DNA of 64,000 nucleotides from a virus: IMG/VR virus record IMGVR_UViG_3300027908_000020, positions 1-64,000 of that record. One strand, written 5' to 3'. The position numbers and the translations under genes were made by a program. The notes under the pieces were generated by a model. It ran no database searches. It had not been told where the DNA came from and saw only the letters and a program-made list of their open reading frames with translations. This document shows positions 22,452 to 31,013 of this stretch, one piece after another (the stretch's first letter is position 1; each line of letters starts with the position of its first letter).

Positions 22452-22997
22452 ATGATTATTACTAATAATGAAGAAGCTCTTCGCGTTAAATGTGAAGATG
22501 TTAAGCCAGAGGAAGTTGGCGAGCTTATAGCTCTGTTAGAGCAAGAGCTAGAGCATTCAGCCAAGCTTGGTAGGCCAGGAATAGGTCTTGCCGCACCCCA
22601 AATAGGTATTGCCAAAGATATTGCTATTGTGCGGATTGATAATGTGTACAGAGTCGATCTTATCAACTGTAAAATTAAAGAACAATATGATCAAGCAATT
22701 TTCAAGGAGGAAGGCTGCTTATCTTTTCCAGGACGAATCGAAGATACGCTCAGGTACCAAGAAATTTACGTCGTTAATAATTTAGTTGCCCCACACTCCT
22801 TTCAAGCTGCCGGTCTGATGGCTGTTGTGTGCCAACATGAGCTTGATCATATTAACGGAATTCTCTTACCAGACATGGCAATTAAAAAATCAGTAGGAGC
22901 AAAACGCAAAACAGGTCCAAACGATCCATGCTTCTGCGGAAAAATTGATCCCATCACGAATAAACCAAAAAAGTATAAAAAATGCTGTGGAATATGA
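22452..22997 (+). CDS. def: Peptide deformylase with C-terminal SEC-C motif
   Basis: A 181-residue peptide deformylase. Motif 1 is GIGLAAPQIG (43-52), motif 2 is EEGCLS with C89 as metal ligand, and motif 3 is QHELDH with H129, E130 and H133. It removes the formyl group from nascent proteins at the ribosome. After the catalytic domain comes GPNDPCFCG and a KKCCG end (155-180), a SEC-C-type zinc motif as found at the tail of SecA; C160, C162, C178 and C179 are the ligands. ATG 22452 is chosen; an upstream GTG would start within the previous gene. Phage deformylases are known, but the SEC-C tail is unusual to my knowledge. Confidence 0.93.
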   Translation: MIITNNEEALRVKCEDVKPEEVGELIALLEQELEHSAKLGRPGIGLAAPQIGIAKDIAIVRIDNVYRVDLINCKIKEQYDQAIFKEEGCLSFPGRIEDTLRYQEIYVVNNLVAPHSFQAAGLMAVVCQHELDHINGILLPDMAIKKSVGAKRKTGPNDPCFCGKIDPITNKPKKYKKCCGI

Positions 22998-23013
22998 TAT
23001 ATGAGGTCCGAAA

Positions 23014-23253
23014 ATGGTTGATGAAAAGACAAAATCGAATAGTTTAACTGATCAAGATTATTTATTAGCTGAAGTTGTCGTTAAGGTTGCAGCTCTTGAA
23101 AGAATTTTGATTAAAGCTGGAATTACAAATTCAGAAGATCTTGTAGAAGAGATGAGAAAGATTTCGCAGGAAGTTATAACCTTCATGTCGTCCTTCGGCT
23201 CTAAGTCTGTAGAAAATATATTTGCACCGGACATAGATAAAAAGAAGAACTAA
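23014..23253 (+). CDS. Small hypothetical helical protein
   Basis: A 79-residue, helical protein of unknown family. TGATATAT lies at 22995-23002, just upstream of its ATG, and the leader GAGGTCCGAAAATGG resembles that of the gene at 21428. Its TAATG stop/start overlaps the thioredoxin-like gene. Confidence 0.65.
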   Translation: MVDEKTKSNSLTDQDYLLAEVVVKVAALERILIKAGITNSEDLVEEMRKISQEVITFMSSFGSKSVENIFAPDIDKKKN

Positions 23254-23546
23254 TGCTATTTCTAACATCTGATAAAGAATTCAAAGTAAATAATACTCCA
23301 ATTGTTTATTTCTTTTCTTCTGAAATGGTTTATCCTTTAGTAAAAACTGTATTTTCTTTACTTAATTTAATCGAACAAAATTATAATATAAGTGTTCTTT
23401 GCGTAGATGTAGACAGATTCAAAAATATTTCAAAACGAACCCAAATAACTGAGTTACCAACTTTTCTCATCTACAAGGGTGGAAAAGAAATTAAAAGAAT
23501 TACTGGTATGCCAAATTTTGACGACATGAAAAATATTTTTGAGTGA
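23253..23546 (+). CDS. Thioredoxin-fold protein lacking the CxxC motif
   Basis: A 97-residue protein with the thioredoxin layout: strand PIVYFF (residues 16-21), then SSEM (22-25) at the place of the CxxC active site, a helix, VLCVDVDRF, and ELPTFLIYKGGKEI with the conserved cis-Pro before a strand. Because both active-site Cys are absent, it should not carry out disulfide exchange; T7 uses host thioredoxin as a structural partner of its polymerase, so a binding role is possible. That is inference. Overlaps the previous stop by one base. Confidence 0.65.
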   Translation: MLFLTSDKEFKVNNTPIVYFFSSEMVYPLVKTVFSLLNLIEQNYNISVLCVDVDRFKNISKRTQITELPTFLIYKGGKEIKRITGMPNFDDMKNIFE

Positions 23547-23577
23547 GATATATATTGTATAGCAAGACGGAGATAAA

Positions 23578-23892
23578 ATGACTAACGAAAACGAAAAGAA
23601 GACACCAGAAGTTTCAGAACAACCAGCAGTTACAAGTCCAGCGGTTCCACCTACTGAGGCTGATTTGATTTGGGCCGAGATAAAGAACAAGCCAATCATG
23701 ATGTTCTCTCTGCCAGGCCAGAAGGTTTCTGATTATTGTAGGCCAGCACCAATCGATCCTACACGATGCTTTTTGCTTTATAAAGCAGGATCTGCTATAC
23801 CAGCTATCGAAGAGGCTGTGGGTTCAAAGTACTCATGTGAAGGCGTGGAAAAGTACATTATTGTATCGAGAAAAAAGCCAAATGCCTTTTGA
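23578..23892 (+). CDS. Hypothetical protein
   Basis: A 104-residue protein with a disordered Pro/Glu/Thr N-terminus (about 25 residues) and a compact C-terminal part. ATG 23578 follows CGGAGATAAA and is 25 bases after a GATATATA box (23547-23554). It overlaps the following gene by 11 bases. No family recognised. Confidence 0.62.
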   Translation: MTNENEKKTPEVSEQPAVTSPAVPPTEADLIWAEIKNKPIMMFSLPGQKVSDYCRPAPIDPTRCFLLYKAGSAIPAIEEAVGSKYSCEGVEKYIIVSRKKPNAF

Positions 23893-24331
23893 TGATAACA
23901 AAAAGCCAAAACCAAGAAAAACTGGATTAAAGATTAACAACGAGGGGTCCAACTTACCCCCACCGAAGCCATCTACTTCTGAAGCTTTTTCTCAAAAAGC
24001 AGATGCGGCCTTTATAAAAATTCAAGGCTACAAACAGAGGATGTGGGACCTCTCAGCAAAATTCAAGTCTTTTATTGAGGATAAAATTCTGCCACTCAAT
24101 AAAACCCTTGTCTCCAAAGATCTAGAGAATGAAGTACTACAGCAGTTAATTACTGTAGCATCTGAGATGAATGAGGATGATACTCAACCCGAAGGCTTGG
24201 GGTCAACTGCTCTGTGCATGCTCTTAATGAAAATGACTTTATTACAGCGCGACATAATCAATAGTCTCGCTTACGAGGTCGATAAGCTTAAGATGCAACT
24301 GCAGAAGCAGAGTAAGCCAGAAGACAAGTAA
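23882..24331 (+). CDS. Hypothetical helical protein
   Basis: A 149-residue protein with a basic, Pro-rich N-terminus and a helical C-terminal two-thirds that looks like a coiled coil. ATG 23882 is chosen because the longer in-frame GTG start lies well inside the previous gene. No family recognised. Confidence 0.65.
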   Translation: MPFDDNKKPKPRKTGLKINNEGSNLPPPKPSTSEAFSQKADAAFIKIQGYKQRMWDLSAKFKSFIEDKILPLNKTLVSKDLENEVLQQLITVASEMNEDDTQPEGLGSTALCMLLMKMTLLQRDIINSLAYEVDKLKMQLQKQSKPEDK

Positions 24332-24334
24332 TTT

Positions 24335-24505
24335 ATGATTACCAAAGATAAAATTCTGGATTTGATTTCTGAAGAGAAGGAAAGATATAGTACATATTCC
24401 CAGCTATGTTCCCACTACAAAGTAACCCCGGACCCGCTAGTATTGGCGAAGCATTCATCCAAGATCGAGACGCTGGATCTAATGATAAAGATTCAAAAGT
24501 CTTAA
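24335..24505 (+). CDS. Small ORF overlapping the primase zinc-domain gene
   Basis: A 56-residue ORF (ATG 24335, stop at 24503-24505) in a different frame from the primase fragment that follows. Its sequence, helical and Lys/Glu/Ile/Leu rich, looks like real protein, whereas the first 30 residues of the overlapping primase ORF look poor. Either this is a short gene with the primase starting inside it, or the two are joined by a frameshift near 24500. It begins only four bases after the previous stop, without a good ribosome-binding site. Confidence 0.45.
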   Translation: MITKDKILDLISEEKERYSTYSQLCSHYKVTPDPLVLAKHSSKIETLDLMIKIQKS

Positions 24506-25011
24506 TTAGAAAAGCAAATTCTGTAGATATTGTCTCAATATTTAGACAGTATGATCTTAAGATTGATGAGTACTTAACCAAATGTTTTTGTCCTTTTCCT
24601 TTCCACAGAGAAAGAACAGCATCTTTCAAGTATTATAAAGATACTAACAGCTTCTATTGTTTTGGCTGTAAGAGTGGAGGAGGCCCCGTAGAGTTTGTAG
24701 CACTCATAAGAAATGAGTCAAAAGATAAATCTGCGGCTCGAATTCTATCTAGATTTGATATAGATCCAACACAAGAAATCGCTTCAGATCATGCTGACTT
24801 CGTCAGCAGGCAACAGCTGTTTCTTGAGTTTTCAACATTGATTAGAAATTTCATATCGGACAACTTAGACGATAAATCCGCAGTTGACTACTGTGAAAAG
24901 GTGAGTCTGATATTTGACACAATCAACTTCAAGCATAATCTTGATAATGATGGACTAAAGTCTCTAATCTCTAAGTTGAAAATTAAGTTGGATCAATATA
25001 AATGTCAATAA
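24406..25011 (+). CDS. DnaG-type primase N-terminal zinc-binding domain (CHC2)
   Basis: A 201-residue protein whose residues about 32-100 match the CHC2 zinc domain of bacterial DnaG primase: ANSVDIVSIFRQYD, the CPFPFHRERTASF zinc segment, and FYCFGCKSGGGPVEFV. The first Cys-to-His spacing is C-x4-H rather than the usual C-x2-H. There is no TOPRIM domain here; the matching polymerase half is at 46164-46922. Together they form a split DnaG, the zinc part recognising the template and the other making primers. The start is uncertain: the only in-frame ATG (24406) lies inside the preceding ORF and the first 30 residues look unlike natural protein. Confidence 0.8.
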   Translation: MFPLQSNPGPASIGEAFIQDRDAGSNDKDSKVLIRKANSVDIVSIFRQYDLKIDEYLTKCFCPFPFHRERTASFKYYKDTNSFYCFGCKSGGGPVEFVALIRNESKDKSAARILSRFDIDPTQEIASDHADFVSRQQLFLEFSTLIRNFISDNLDDKSAVDYCEKVSLIFDTINFKHNLDNDGLKSLISKLKIKLDQYKCQ

Positions 25012-25319
25012 CAAAAATGTGGCGTAGGGGTGATCCCCGTTACACAATAAACAAACGCGATAACATTATTATACTTCGGCCACAAGTTCATGGCTGGATA
25101 GCTGGTACAGCTTTTGTAGATACAAAAGATGGTTGGTATATTCATACATCTTTCGATGACCATAAATCTATAGATAAATGGGATCCTGATTGGGCGTGGT
25201 GTTTTGCGCCAAAAATTGATTTCAACGAAGAAGAGGAAGAACGATTCCAAAAAATGGTGCAGGACATTTGTAAAGAATGCGGATATTTCCATCCTGGTGG
25301 AACTTGTATGGATTCTTAA
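25002..25319 (+). CDS. Hypothetical protein with C-terminal Cys/His
   Basis: A 105-residue protein with Trp-rich, probably beta, core (DGWYIHTSF, DPDWAWCFAP) and a Cys/His-containing tail (CKECGYFHPGGTC) that could bind zinc. It overlaps the primase gene by 10 bases. No family recognised. Confidence 0.65.
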   Translation: MSITKMWRRGDPRYTINKRDNIIILRPQVHGWIAGTAFVDTKDGWYIHTSFDDHKSIDKWDPDWAWCFAPKIDFNEEEEERFQKMVQDICKECGYFHPGGTCMDS

Positions 25320-25537
25320 CATTGGTGACCCAGTTAGGAAAAACAAGGCCCTAGAAAACGGAATATTTGGTAAGAGGGCGCACGGCGCCAAGTTATCATT
25401 TTCACGAGCTGAAAAAAATAAGACGAGAGTATGCTCTAGGGATGACATCTATGTCTAAGTTGGCCGTGAAATATGGTGTAAGTAAACGAACTATATTGTT
25501 TATCATTCATAATGAAAAATATATTTTTAAGGATTGA
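25320..25537 (+). pseudogene. Frameshifted helix-turn-helix gene fragment
   Basis: Two overlapping frames join across a run of seven A at 25412-25418. The upstream frame reads GKRAHGAKLSFSRAEK (25369-25416), and the other continues KKIRREYALGMTSMSKLAVKYGVSKRTI to stop at 25537. Removing one A yields one continuous pattern, AKLS...IRREYALG..SKLAVKYGVSKRTI, typical of the helix-turn-helix tail found on phage HNH nucleases and resolvase-like proteins. It is either a decayed homing-endonuclease remnant or a one-base assembly error in a homopolymer. No good start codon is seen for the upstream part. Confidence 0.5.
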
Positions 25538-25540
25538 GTA

Positions 25541-26746
25541 ATGTCCGTATCTGTTATTTTAGGAGATGTTCATCTTGGAAAAGGCCTCTCGATAGGTAAG
25601 CCAGGTATTGGGGCCGCTCTCAATAGCAGAATTGTTGACCAGTTGAATATACTTGAGTGGACGTTAGATAGAGCCATGGAATACATGGCAAGAAGCATCA
25701 TCATTACTGGTGATGTATTCCAAGATTCTAAACCGCATCCCACTATCATTGCACTCTTTATATCATGGCTAAAGAAATGTACAGATAATGATATTGATGT
25801 ACATATCATAGCTGGTAATCATGACATATTGAGGAGCGGACAGTTTTATATGTCCGCCCTCGATATCATATCTGCCGCTGATATTGAAGGTGTATACGTG
25901 TACAAGTACATGAGTACGCTTCATACCCCCGGCGTTTCATTTACATTAATTCCATTTAGGGATCGCAGGTCTTTCAACACAGATTCAAATGCTGAGGCCA
26001 TGCAAAATATACGTGCGGCCGTTCCATATGAACTTGCAAGCATCGAGGCTCACAACGCTAAAGTTGTTGTTGGGCACTTGTGTATCGAGGGCTCGATACC
26101 GGTTGGTGATGAAATAGATGATCTTGGTAATGAACTGTTCTGTCCGGTGGAAATGTTTGAAGGTTATGATTTTACATGGATGGGTCATGTACATAAGCCA
26201 CAGATTTTATCTAAAGATCCATATGTTTCACATATAGGGAGTATGGATTTGTCTGATTTTGGAGAAGCAGATCATACAAAAGTAATAGTAGTTTTTGATC
26301 CGAAGAAGAGTGAGCCTTATAAATATTTGGAAATTCCATCTCGTCCACTAAAACAAATATCGGTATCCGTGCCAGCAAGTAACTTAAGCACGACTGACTA
26401 TGTGCTTGGAGAACTTAAAACCAAACATAAAGATTTAAGCAAAGCAATTGTAAGCCTAAGCATCACTCTAAGTAGTCCAGATCTAGTGACTGTAGATAGA
26501 ACTCAGGTTGAAAGCTGCCTAACTGGTTTGGGGGCATTCCATATATCAAGAATAAGTGAAGAAAAGAAAGTATCCCTCATAAAGAAAAACTCAGCCAATG
26601 AGGTTATAGATAGCACTGTTAACGAGTTTACAGCTATAAAGATGTATGCAGACGTGAACGTGGATACAAAAATAAGGAATGATTTTATAACCCTTGCAAC
26701 CGCTATAGCTAAAGAGTGTTCTTCAGAATCTAAGGAAAGCAAGTAA
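25541..26746 (+). CDS. sbcD: SbcD/Mre11-like nuclease
   Basis: A 401-residue metallophosphoesterase nuclease. Motifs in order are GDVHLGKG (8-15), TGDVFQDSKPHP (about 56-67), AGNHD (about 90), GHLCIEG near 180 and the terminal GHVHKPQI with the metal His pair near 213. This is the order of Mre11/SbcD (gp47 of T4). It pairs with the ATPase encoded immediately after (26746), forming an SbcCD/Mre11-Rad50 complex that processes DNA ends and hairpins during replication and recombination. The C-terminal part is a typical unassigned cap. Start ATG follows a GATTGAGTA leader. Confidence 0.95.
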   Translation: MSVSVILGDVHLGKGLSIGKPGIGAALNSRIVDQLNILEWTLDRAMEYMARSIIITGDVFQDSKPHPTIIALFISWLKKCTDNDIDVHIIAGNHDILRSGQFYMSALDIISAADIEGVYVYKYMSTLHTPGVSFTLIPFRDRRSFNTDSNAEAMQNIRAAVPYELASIEAHNAKVVVGHLCIEGSIPVGDEIDDLGNELFCPVEMFEGYDFTWMGHVHKPQILSKDPYVSHIGSMDLSDFGEADHTKVIVVFDPKKSEPYKYLEIPSRPLKQISVSVPASNLSTTDYVLGELKTKHKDLSKAIVSLSITLSSPDLVTVDRTQVESCLTGLGAFHISRISEEKKVSLIKKNSANEVIDSTVNEFTAIKMYADVNVDTKIRNDFITLATAIAKECSSESKESK

Positions 26747-28893
26747 TGGAACCCATAAGGTTAGTACTAGAAAATTTCTGTAGTCATTCTAAGAGTGATA
26801 TTGATTTTACAGATTTTAATAGCGCTCTTATTATAGGAAAAATTAAAGGTAATGATAAGTTTTCTAATGGTTCAGGGAAAAGCACAATATTTGCTGCTAT
26901 CAAATATGCTATTTTTAATAGAACTGATTTCTCTATCCTTGATAAAATCGTTAGACATGGTTGTGATCACTGTCAAGTTATATTTGAATTTAAGTCTGAT
27001 TCATCTATTATATACAAAATTACAAGAAAGTATTCTAAAAGATCCGGAACAGATATTAGGTTAGCTAGAAAAAATGGGGAGACCTGGGAAGAAATTACTC
27101 AAAGAAAACCCTCGGAAACAGAAAAAGATATAGCCAAGATAATTAAGATTAATTATAAAACTTTTTGTAATTCTGTTTTATTTTCACAAAGAGATCTACT
27201 TGATGGGTTAGCGGCCATAACGCCAGGTGATAGGAAGAAGGCTCTAAAGGAAGCCCTACAACTAAATGTGTATTCTGTTTTTGAGAAGGTAGCCAAGAAG
27301 AAGGTTGCAGACATAATTAGAGAGATTGATATAGCTGAAACTATTCTTGGAACCGTTGGTGATCCCATTAAAGACATATCAGATATAGATATTAAATTAA
27401 TTGATATCGATAATTTTTTATCAGAAAAAAGCTCGCTATATTCTATTACAAAAGAGAAGCTGGAAAATGAAAATAAGATGTTCGCATCTCTTAATACAAA
27501 ATTTGAGTTGTTAGAAAAACAATCTTCTGAATCAGCGATCAAACAAAAACAGTTACAATCTGAGATTACAAGTTTAACTGCTGCTAGCACAGAATACGAA
27601 AAGAAGCTTGCCCTCCTAAAGAGAGAGGGTAAACAACTTGCTGAAGAAGTATCGGATTTGACAATAAAGATAAAGCGCCCTAGTAGTATTAATTTTGAAA
27701 AATTACAAAACGATATAATTGAGTTGTCATCTAGTGTTGTAGAAAAACTTGCTCTACAAAAGAATGTGGAAATGATTCTTAAAGATCTTGGTACTCCGCT
27801 GCCAAAAGATGGCATATGCAAGCATTGTAGGCAGCCAATTACAGACGAACATAGAAGAGCCTGTATGGAGCAGATAGATCAAGAGATAGAAGAATATTCG
27901 AAACAACAAATATCTCTTGATACAGAGATTAAAAATTTGCGTTTGCGAGAAAGTGCGCTCAACAAAGATAAATCTGCTTATGAACTTCATGAGAAAGAGC
28001 TTGTATCTTTTAGAAACTCTCTAGAGATAAAGAGAAAAGAAATTGAGCACAAACGAGCATTGTATACAGAATATACTGAATCTGCTGACAAAAATAAGGT
28101 ATCTTTAGATGATAAGAGCGCCCAATTCGATAAGCTCAAGAAAACGCAATTTATGCAAAGTGCTGATGAGTATACCAATCTAAAGACAGATATTAGTAAT
28201 GTTAAAACAAAAATCTTTTCATTCTCAAAAGAGATAGATGATATTTCTAAATTACTTTCATCATTATCAAATAATAAAGCCATTCTCCTTCATAAAAAAG
28301 ATGAGCGTACCAGTGACATAGAAAAGATTAAATCAATTAAAGAAAACATTAAGGTTCTCGAAGATAAGTTTTCATTGCATCAAAAAGTGGTTCAGGCGTT
28401 CGGAGCTGCCGGTATACCTGCGCTTATAACGCACACTATTTTAGATGATTTCCAGATTGAAACAAATAATCTTCTAACTCAGTTACGTCCTGGGTTGCAG
28501 GCTCAGTTCTCGGTCATTAAAGATAGGGACGATGGAGACCAAGAAGACACGCTTGATATAACGTATCTTCTTAACGGATATGAATTAGAGTACGATCAAT
28601 TGTCTGGTGCTCAGAAACTTATTGCATCCCTATGTCTAAAACTAGGCCTGGCTTCGGTCATTAAGAAAAGGCTGGGAACAGATATTAAATTACTTTTGAT
28701 TGATGAAGCAGATCAATCCTTAGATGATGGTATATTGGAAGCATTTGAAGATTCTATAAAGAAATTACAAAAAGACTTCAAGATACTTGTTATAACACAC
28801 AACAAAGAACTTAAAGAAAAATTTAGTCATGCAATTCTGGTAGAACAAGACGAGAACTTAGTTTCTACAGCAAAGGTTGTTAACACATGGTGA
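26746..28893 (+). CDS. sbcC: SbcC/Rad50-like ATPase
   Basis: A 715-residue SMC-like ATPase. Walker A NGSGKST is at residues 41-47, long heptad coiled coils run from about 170 to 560, a zinc hook CKHC (C358 and C361) sits at their centre, the ABC signature is LSGAQKLIASLCLKLG (about 623-638), and Walker B is LLLIDEADQSLDD (about 649-661). It is the partner of the SbcD-like nuclease, whose stop overlaps its start by one base. The coiled coils are shorter than in bacterial SbcC (over 1000 residues), as in T4 gp46. Confidence 0.95.
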   Translation: MEPIRLVLENFCSHSKSDIDFTDFNSALIIGKIKGNDKFSNGSGKSTIFAAIKYAIFNRTDFSILDKIVRHGCDHCQVIFEFKSDSSIIYKITRKYSKRSGTDIRLARKNGETWEEITQRKPSETEKDIAKIIKINYKTFCNSVLFSQRDLLDGLAAITPGDRKKALKEALQLNVYSVFEKVAKKKVADIIREIDIAETILGTVGDPIKDISDIDIKLIDIDNFLSEKSSLYSITKEKLENENKMFASLNTKFELLEKQSSESAIKQKQLQSEITSLTAASTEYEKKLALLKREGKQLAEEVSDLTIKIKRPSSINFEKLQNDIIELSSSVVEKLALQKNVEMILKDLGTPLPKDGICKHCRQPITDEHRRACMEQIDQEIEEYSKQQISLDTEIKNLRLRESALNKDKSAYELHEKELVSFRNSLEIKRKEIEHKRALYTEYTESADKNKVSLDDKSAQFDKLKKTQFMQSADEYTNLKTDISNVKTKIFSFSKEIDDISKLLSSLSNNKAILLHKKDERTSDIEKIKSIKENIKVLEDKFSLHQKVVQAFGAAGIPALITHTILDDFQIETNNLLTQLRPGLQAQFSVIKDRDDGDQEDTLDITYLLNGYELEYDQLSGAQKLIASLCLKLGLASVIKKRLGTDIKLLLIDEADQSLDDGILEAFEDSIKKLQKDFKILVITHNKELKEKFSHAILVEQDENLVSTAKVVNTW

Positions 28894-28896
28894 ATT

Positions 28897-29511
28897 ATGG
28901 ATATCATAAATAACAAAGCGGGGATTCAGTATTTATTTGCAATATCAGGCAAAGCCCGCGCCGGAAAAAATACTGTTGCGTCCCTAATGATTAAACATCT
29001 TGGTTATCCAGAAGATAAAACTAAAATAGTTGCTTTAGCAGATCCAATGAAACGAATAGTGAAATCCATGTTTCCAGAGGCTTCCGAAGAGTGTCTTTAT
29101 GGTCCAAGCGAGTTGAGGTCTACAATCATTGCTGATAAGTATTTTGACAAGAATGGCAAATCATTAACTTATAGGCAGGCTCTTATAGATCTAGGCGCAT
29201 TTGGACGCCAATATAATGGAGATATCTGGCTTAATTGTTTAGTCGAAGATGCAAGAAGCTCAACAGATAAATGGGCCTATATTGTTAGCGACGTAAGATT
29301 TATTAATGAATTCAAATTTCTTAAAGAAGCAGGATTTACGATGATTCGCGTTCTTAGGGATGATGCTGCTAGAATTGATGACATATCTGAAACCCAGCAA
29401 GAAATTATTCCAAATACAGATTTTCACTACGTAATAGATAATAATAGTTCTTTAAATGATTTATCGGAGAGCGTTAGATGTACCATCCTCCGAAATACTG
29501 GTATGATATAG
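28897..29511 (+). CDS. Deoxynucleoside monophosphate kinase
   Basis: A 204-residue P-loop kinase. Walker A GKARAGKNT lies at residues 18-26, and QALIDLGAFGRQYNGDIWLNCLVE plus VVSDVRF-like YIVSDVRFINE (about 129-139) match the phage dNMP kinase family (gp1 of T4), which phosphorylates deoxynucleoside monophosphates for DNA synthesis. It begins four bases after the SbcC stop. The predicted role fits a phage that controls its own nucleotide supply. Substrate range cannot be read. Confidence 0.85.
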   Translation: MDIINNKAGIQYLFAISGKARAGKNTVASLMIKHLGYPEDKTKIVALADPMKRIVKSMFPEASEECLYGPSELRSTIIADKYFDKNGKSLTYRQALIDLGAFGRQYNGDIWLNCLVEDARSSTDKWAYIVSDVRFINEFKFLKEAGFTMIRVLRDDAARIDDISETQQEIIPNTDFHYVIDNNSSLNDLSESVRCTILRNTGMI

Positions 29512-29532
29512 TTATAATATAGGATATATGTA

Positions 29533-29877
29533 ATGATCCCCGAAGAATCAAAGAAGCTATTTGTAGATAAGTATTCTAGTATAGGTACTGAGAAGTTCTA
29601 TAAATTTCTTTTAAATTACGCAGTCAATAGAATAATAACTAGCCGAGAAGATTCTCCATCACAGGGAGTTAAAAAGCAAGAAATAAAGGGTGCTAGTCCA
29701 GAGTTAGAGCTTATGGATTACCATGATAAATTTATGATTCTTTACCGAAGAGAGGGTGAAGGTGTATATCTTGAAATGGCTAAATTATTTAGAAAAGCAG
29801 CACACAAGATATATAGGATCATGTTAAAGAAAGAATTAATAGAAAAAAATGTAAGATTTCTAAACACAGTGGAATAG
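29533..29877 (+). CDS. Hypothetical helical protein
   Basis: A 114-residue protein, highly charged and helical in appearance, with no recognised family. TGATATAG and ATATAGGATATATG lie in the 20 bases before the ATG, similar to other promoter-like boxes of the window. It ends two bases before the next gene. Confidence 0.65.
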   Translation: MIPEESKKLFVDKYSSIGTEKFYKFLLNYAVNRIITSREDSPSQGVKKQEIKGASPELELMDYHDKFMILYRREGEGVYLEMAKLFRKAAHKIYRIMLKKELIEKNVRFLNTVE

Positions 29878-29878
29878 C

Positions 29879-30901
29879 ATGGCGATAATAAATATTACAA
29901 TTACTCCTTCCACTACAGAGGTTCAGCCAGGTATTCCGGCTACTATAATGCTATCTACTAACATACCTGCTACAATTTTTTATACTTTAGATGGTTCTTC
30001 TCCAACCACGTTCTCGCCCGTATATGTGGCACCGATATTAATGCCCTCGGGCCCCCTCTCTATAATTCTATCGGTTAATGCCTCTGACGGTACAAATAAT
30101 TCTGCTACGATAGTTCAGACATATACAACGAATCCAGACCAATTGTCAACAGATGCTGGCGCTCGGCTTCCTCATTCTGCGACAACAAATGTAAATAATG
30201 CATCCACAAATAATAGTTTGTTTCCATTCGGAACCAACAGTCCAAATCCAAATTTTCAGTATCTAAATCCTGCAGATGCTGGTTACACAGTAAATAACGA
30301 AGCTTTACCATCGACTCCAGCCGGATTTGATGGTGAGGGTAATCCAGCAGTATTCACTAACCAACCACTTAGCTACTACGAGTTTCAAGAAGTATATTCC
30401 ACATTGAATTGGCTCAATGAAGAAGAGCCTGGTGTTGGGAACTTACCTGGACAAACTCAGGTGGTTGCAAGCTCATTTCCAGTACAGTACAGCCCAGAAC
30501 GTTCTAGCACCTCTGACAAAATCTTTAATCCAAGAGCCCTTGTGATTTATCAGGATTCAACTACAGAAGATCCTACCAATCCAGTTGTTATCAATAGACC
30601 ATACATGTCATTGGAAAATCCAGAAACTGTACGTGATGGTAATTTACTTTACAATTCCACATTAGACAGTCCCCCAACAATGGGAGGTTTTGTGAATAGA
30701 TGGTATAATGCAAGAACTAATATGATGACGTATTACTATTATGATAACACTGTTGGTCGATGGATTATATCGACAACCCCATATTCACCAACTCAAAATG
30801 TTGGGGCGCTTCAAAATGTGGTGTTCGGGCGGAACTCTAAAGAGGGCGGAGGATCAAAATATTTCAAATGGGTTCCGTTTCTATACCGCACACTTATTTA
30901 A
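29879..30901 (+). CDS. Possible virion protein with chitobiase-C-like domain
   Basis: A 340-residue protein rich in Thr, Ser, Asn and Pro. Residues about 5-85 have the beta-sandwich pattern of the chitobiase/beta-hexosaminidase C-terminal (immunoglobulin-like) domain: ITITPSTTEVQPG ... ATIFYTLDGSSPT ... SPVYVAPI. The remaining 250 residues are Asn/Pro/Tyr rich and unassigned. Such domains decorate phage capsids and tail fibres and bind carbohydrate. It sits alone among replication genes, and about 110 bases without genes follow. Confidence 0.55.
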   Translation: MAIINITITPSTTEVQPGIPATIMLSTNIPATIFYTLDGSSPTTFSPVYVAPILMPSGPLSIILSVNASDGTNNSATIVQTYTTNPDQLSTDAGARLPHSATTNVNNASTNNSLFPFGTNSPNPNFQYLNPADAGYTVNNEALPSTPAGFDGEGNPAVFTNQPLSYYEFQEVYSTLNWLNEEEPGVGNLPGQTQVVASSFPVQYSPERSSTSDKIFNPRALVIYQDSTTEDPTNPVVINRPYMSLENPETVRDGNLLYNSTLDSPPTMGGFVNRWYNARTNMMTYYYYDNTVGRWIISTTPYSPTQNVGALQNVVFGRNSKEGGGSKYFKWVPFLYRTLI

Positions 30902-31013
30902 ACCTTTTACCTACCGCTACCGTATTTCCGGTCGACGTCATACGATGTAGTTTACAGATAGGCTCCGATAAATAGCTTGTCGAGTTAGCATCATTTGTTT
31001 ATTATTATCTATA
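30902..31013. other. Intergenic gap, 112 bases
   Basis: No ORF, tRNA-like fold or strong terminator is seen. CGGTCGACG at 30930 is a small hairpin-like symmetry without a T tract. The last 30 bases before the nuclease ATG are AT-rich (TTGTTTATTATTATCTATA) and are the likeliest promoter position. Confidence 0.4.

Noticed and set aside
27153-27821. Long minus-strand open frame of about 222 codons opposite sbcC
   Set aside because: It lies entirely inside the well supported sbcC gene, shows Ser/Phe/Leu-rich composition typical of the antisense of Lys/Glu coiled coil, and has no motif.
27811-27826. CKHC in SbcC as a separate zinc-finger gene
   Set aside because: It is the zinc hook at the tip of the Rad50-type coiled coil, within one continuous gene.
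30902-31013. Possible tRNA or regulatory RNA in the gap
   Set aside because: No cloverleaf, anticodon loop or CCA-like end could be drawn, and only a weak GC symmetry is present.
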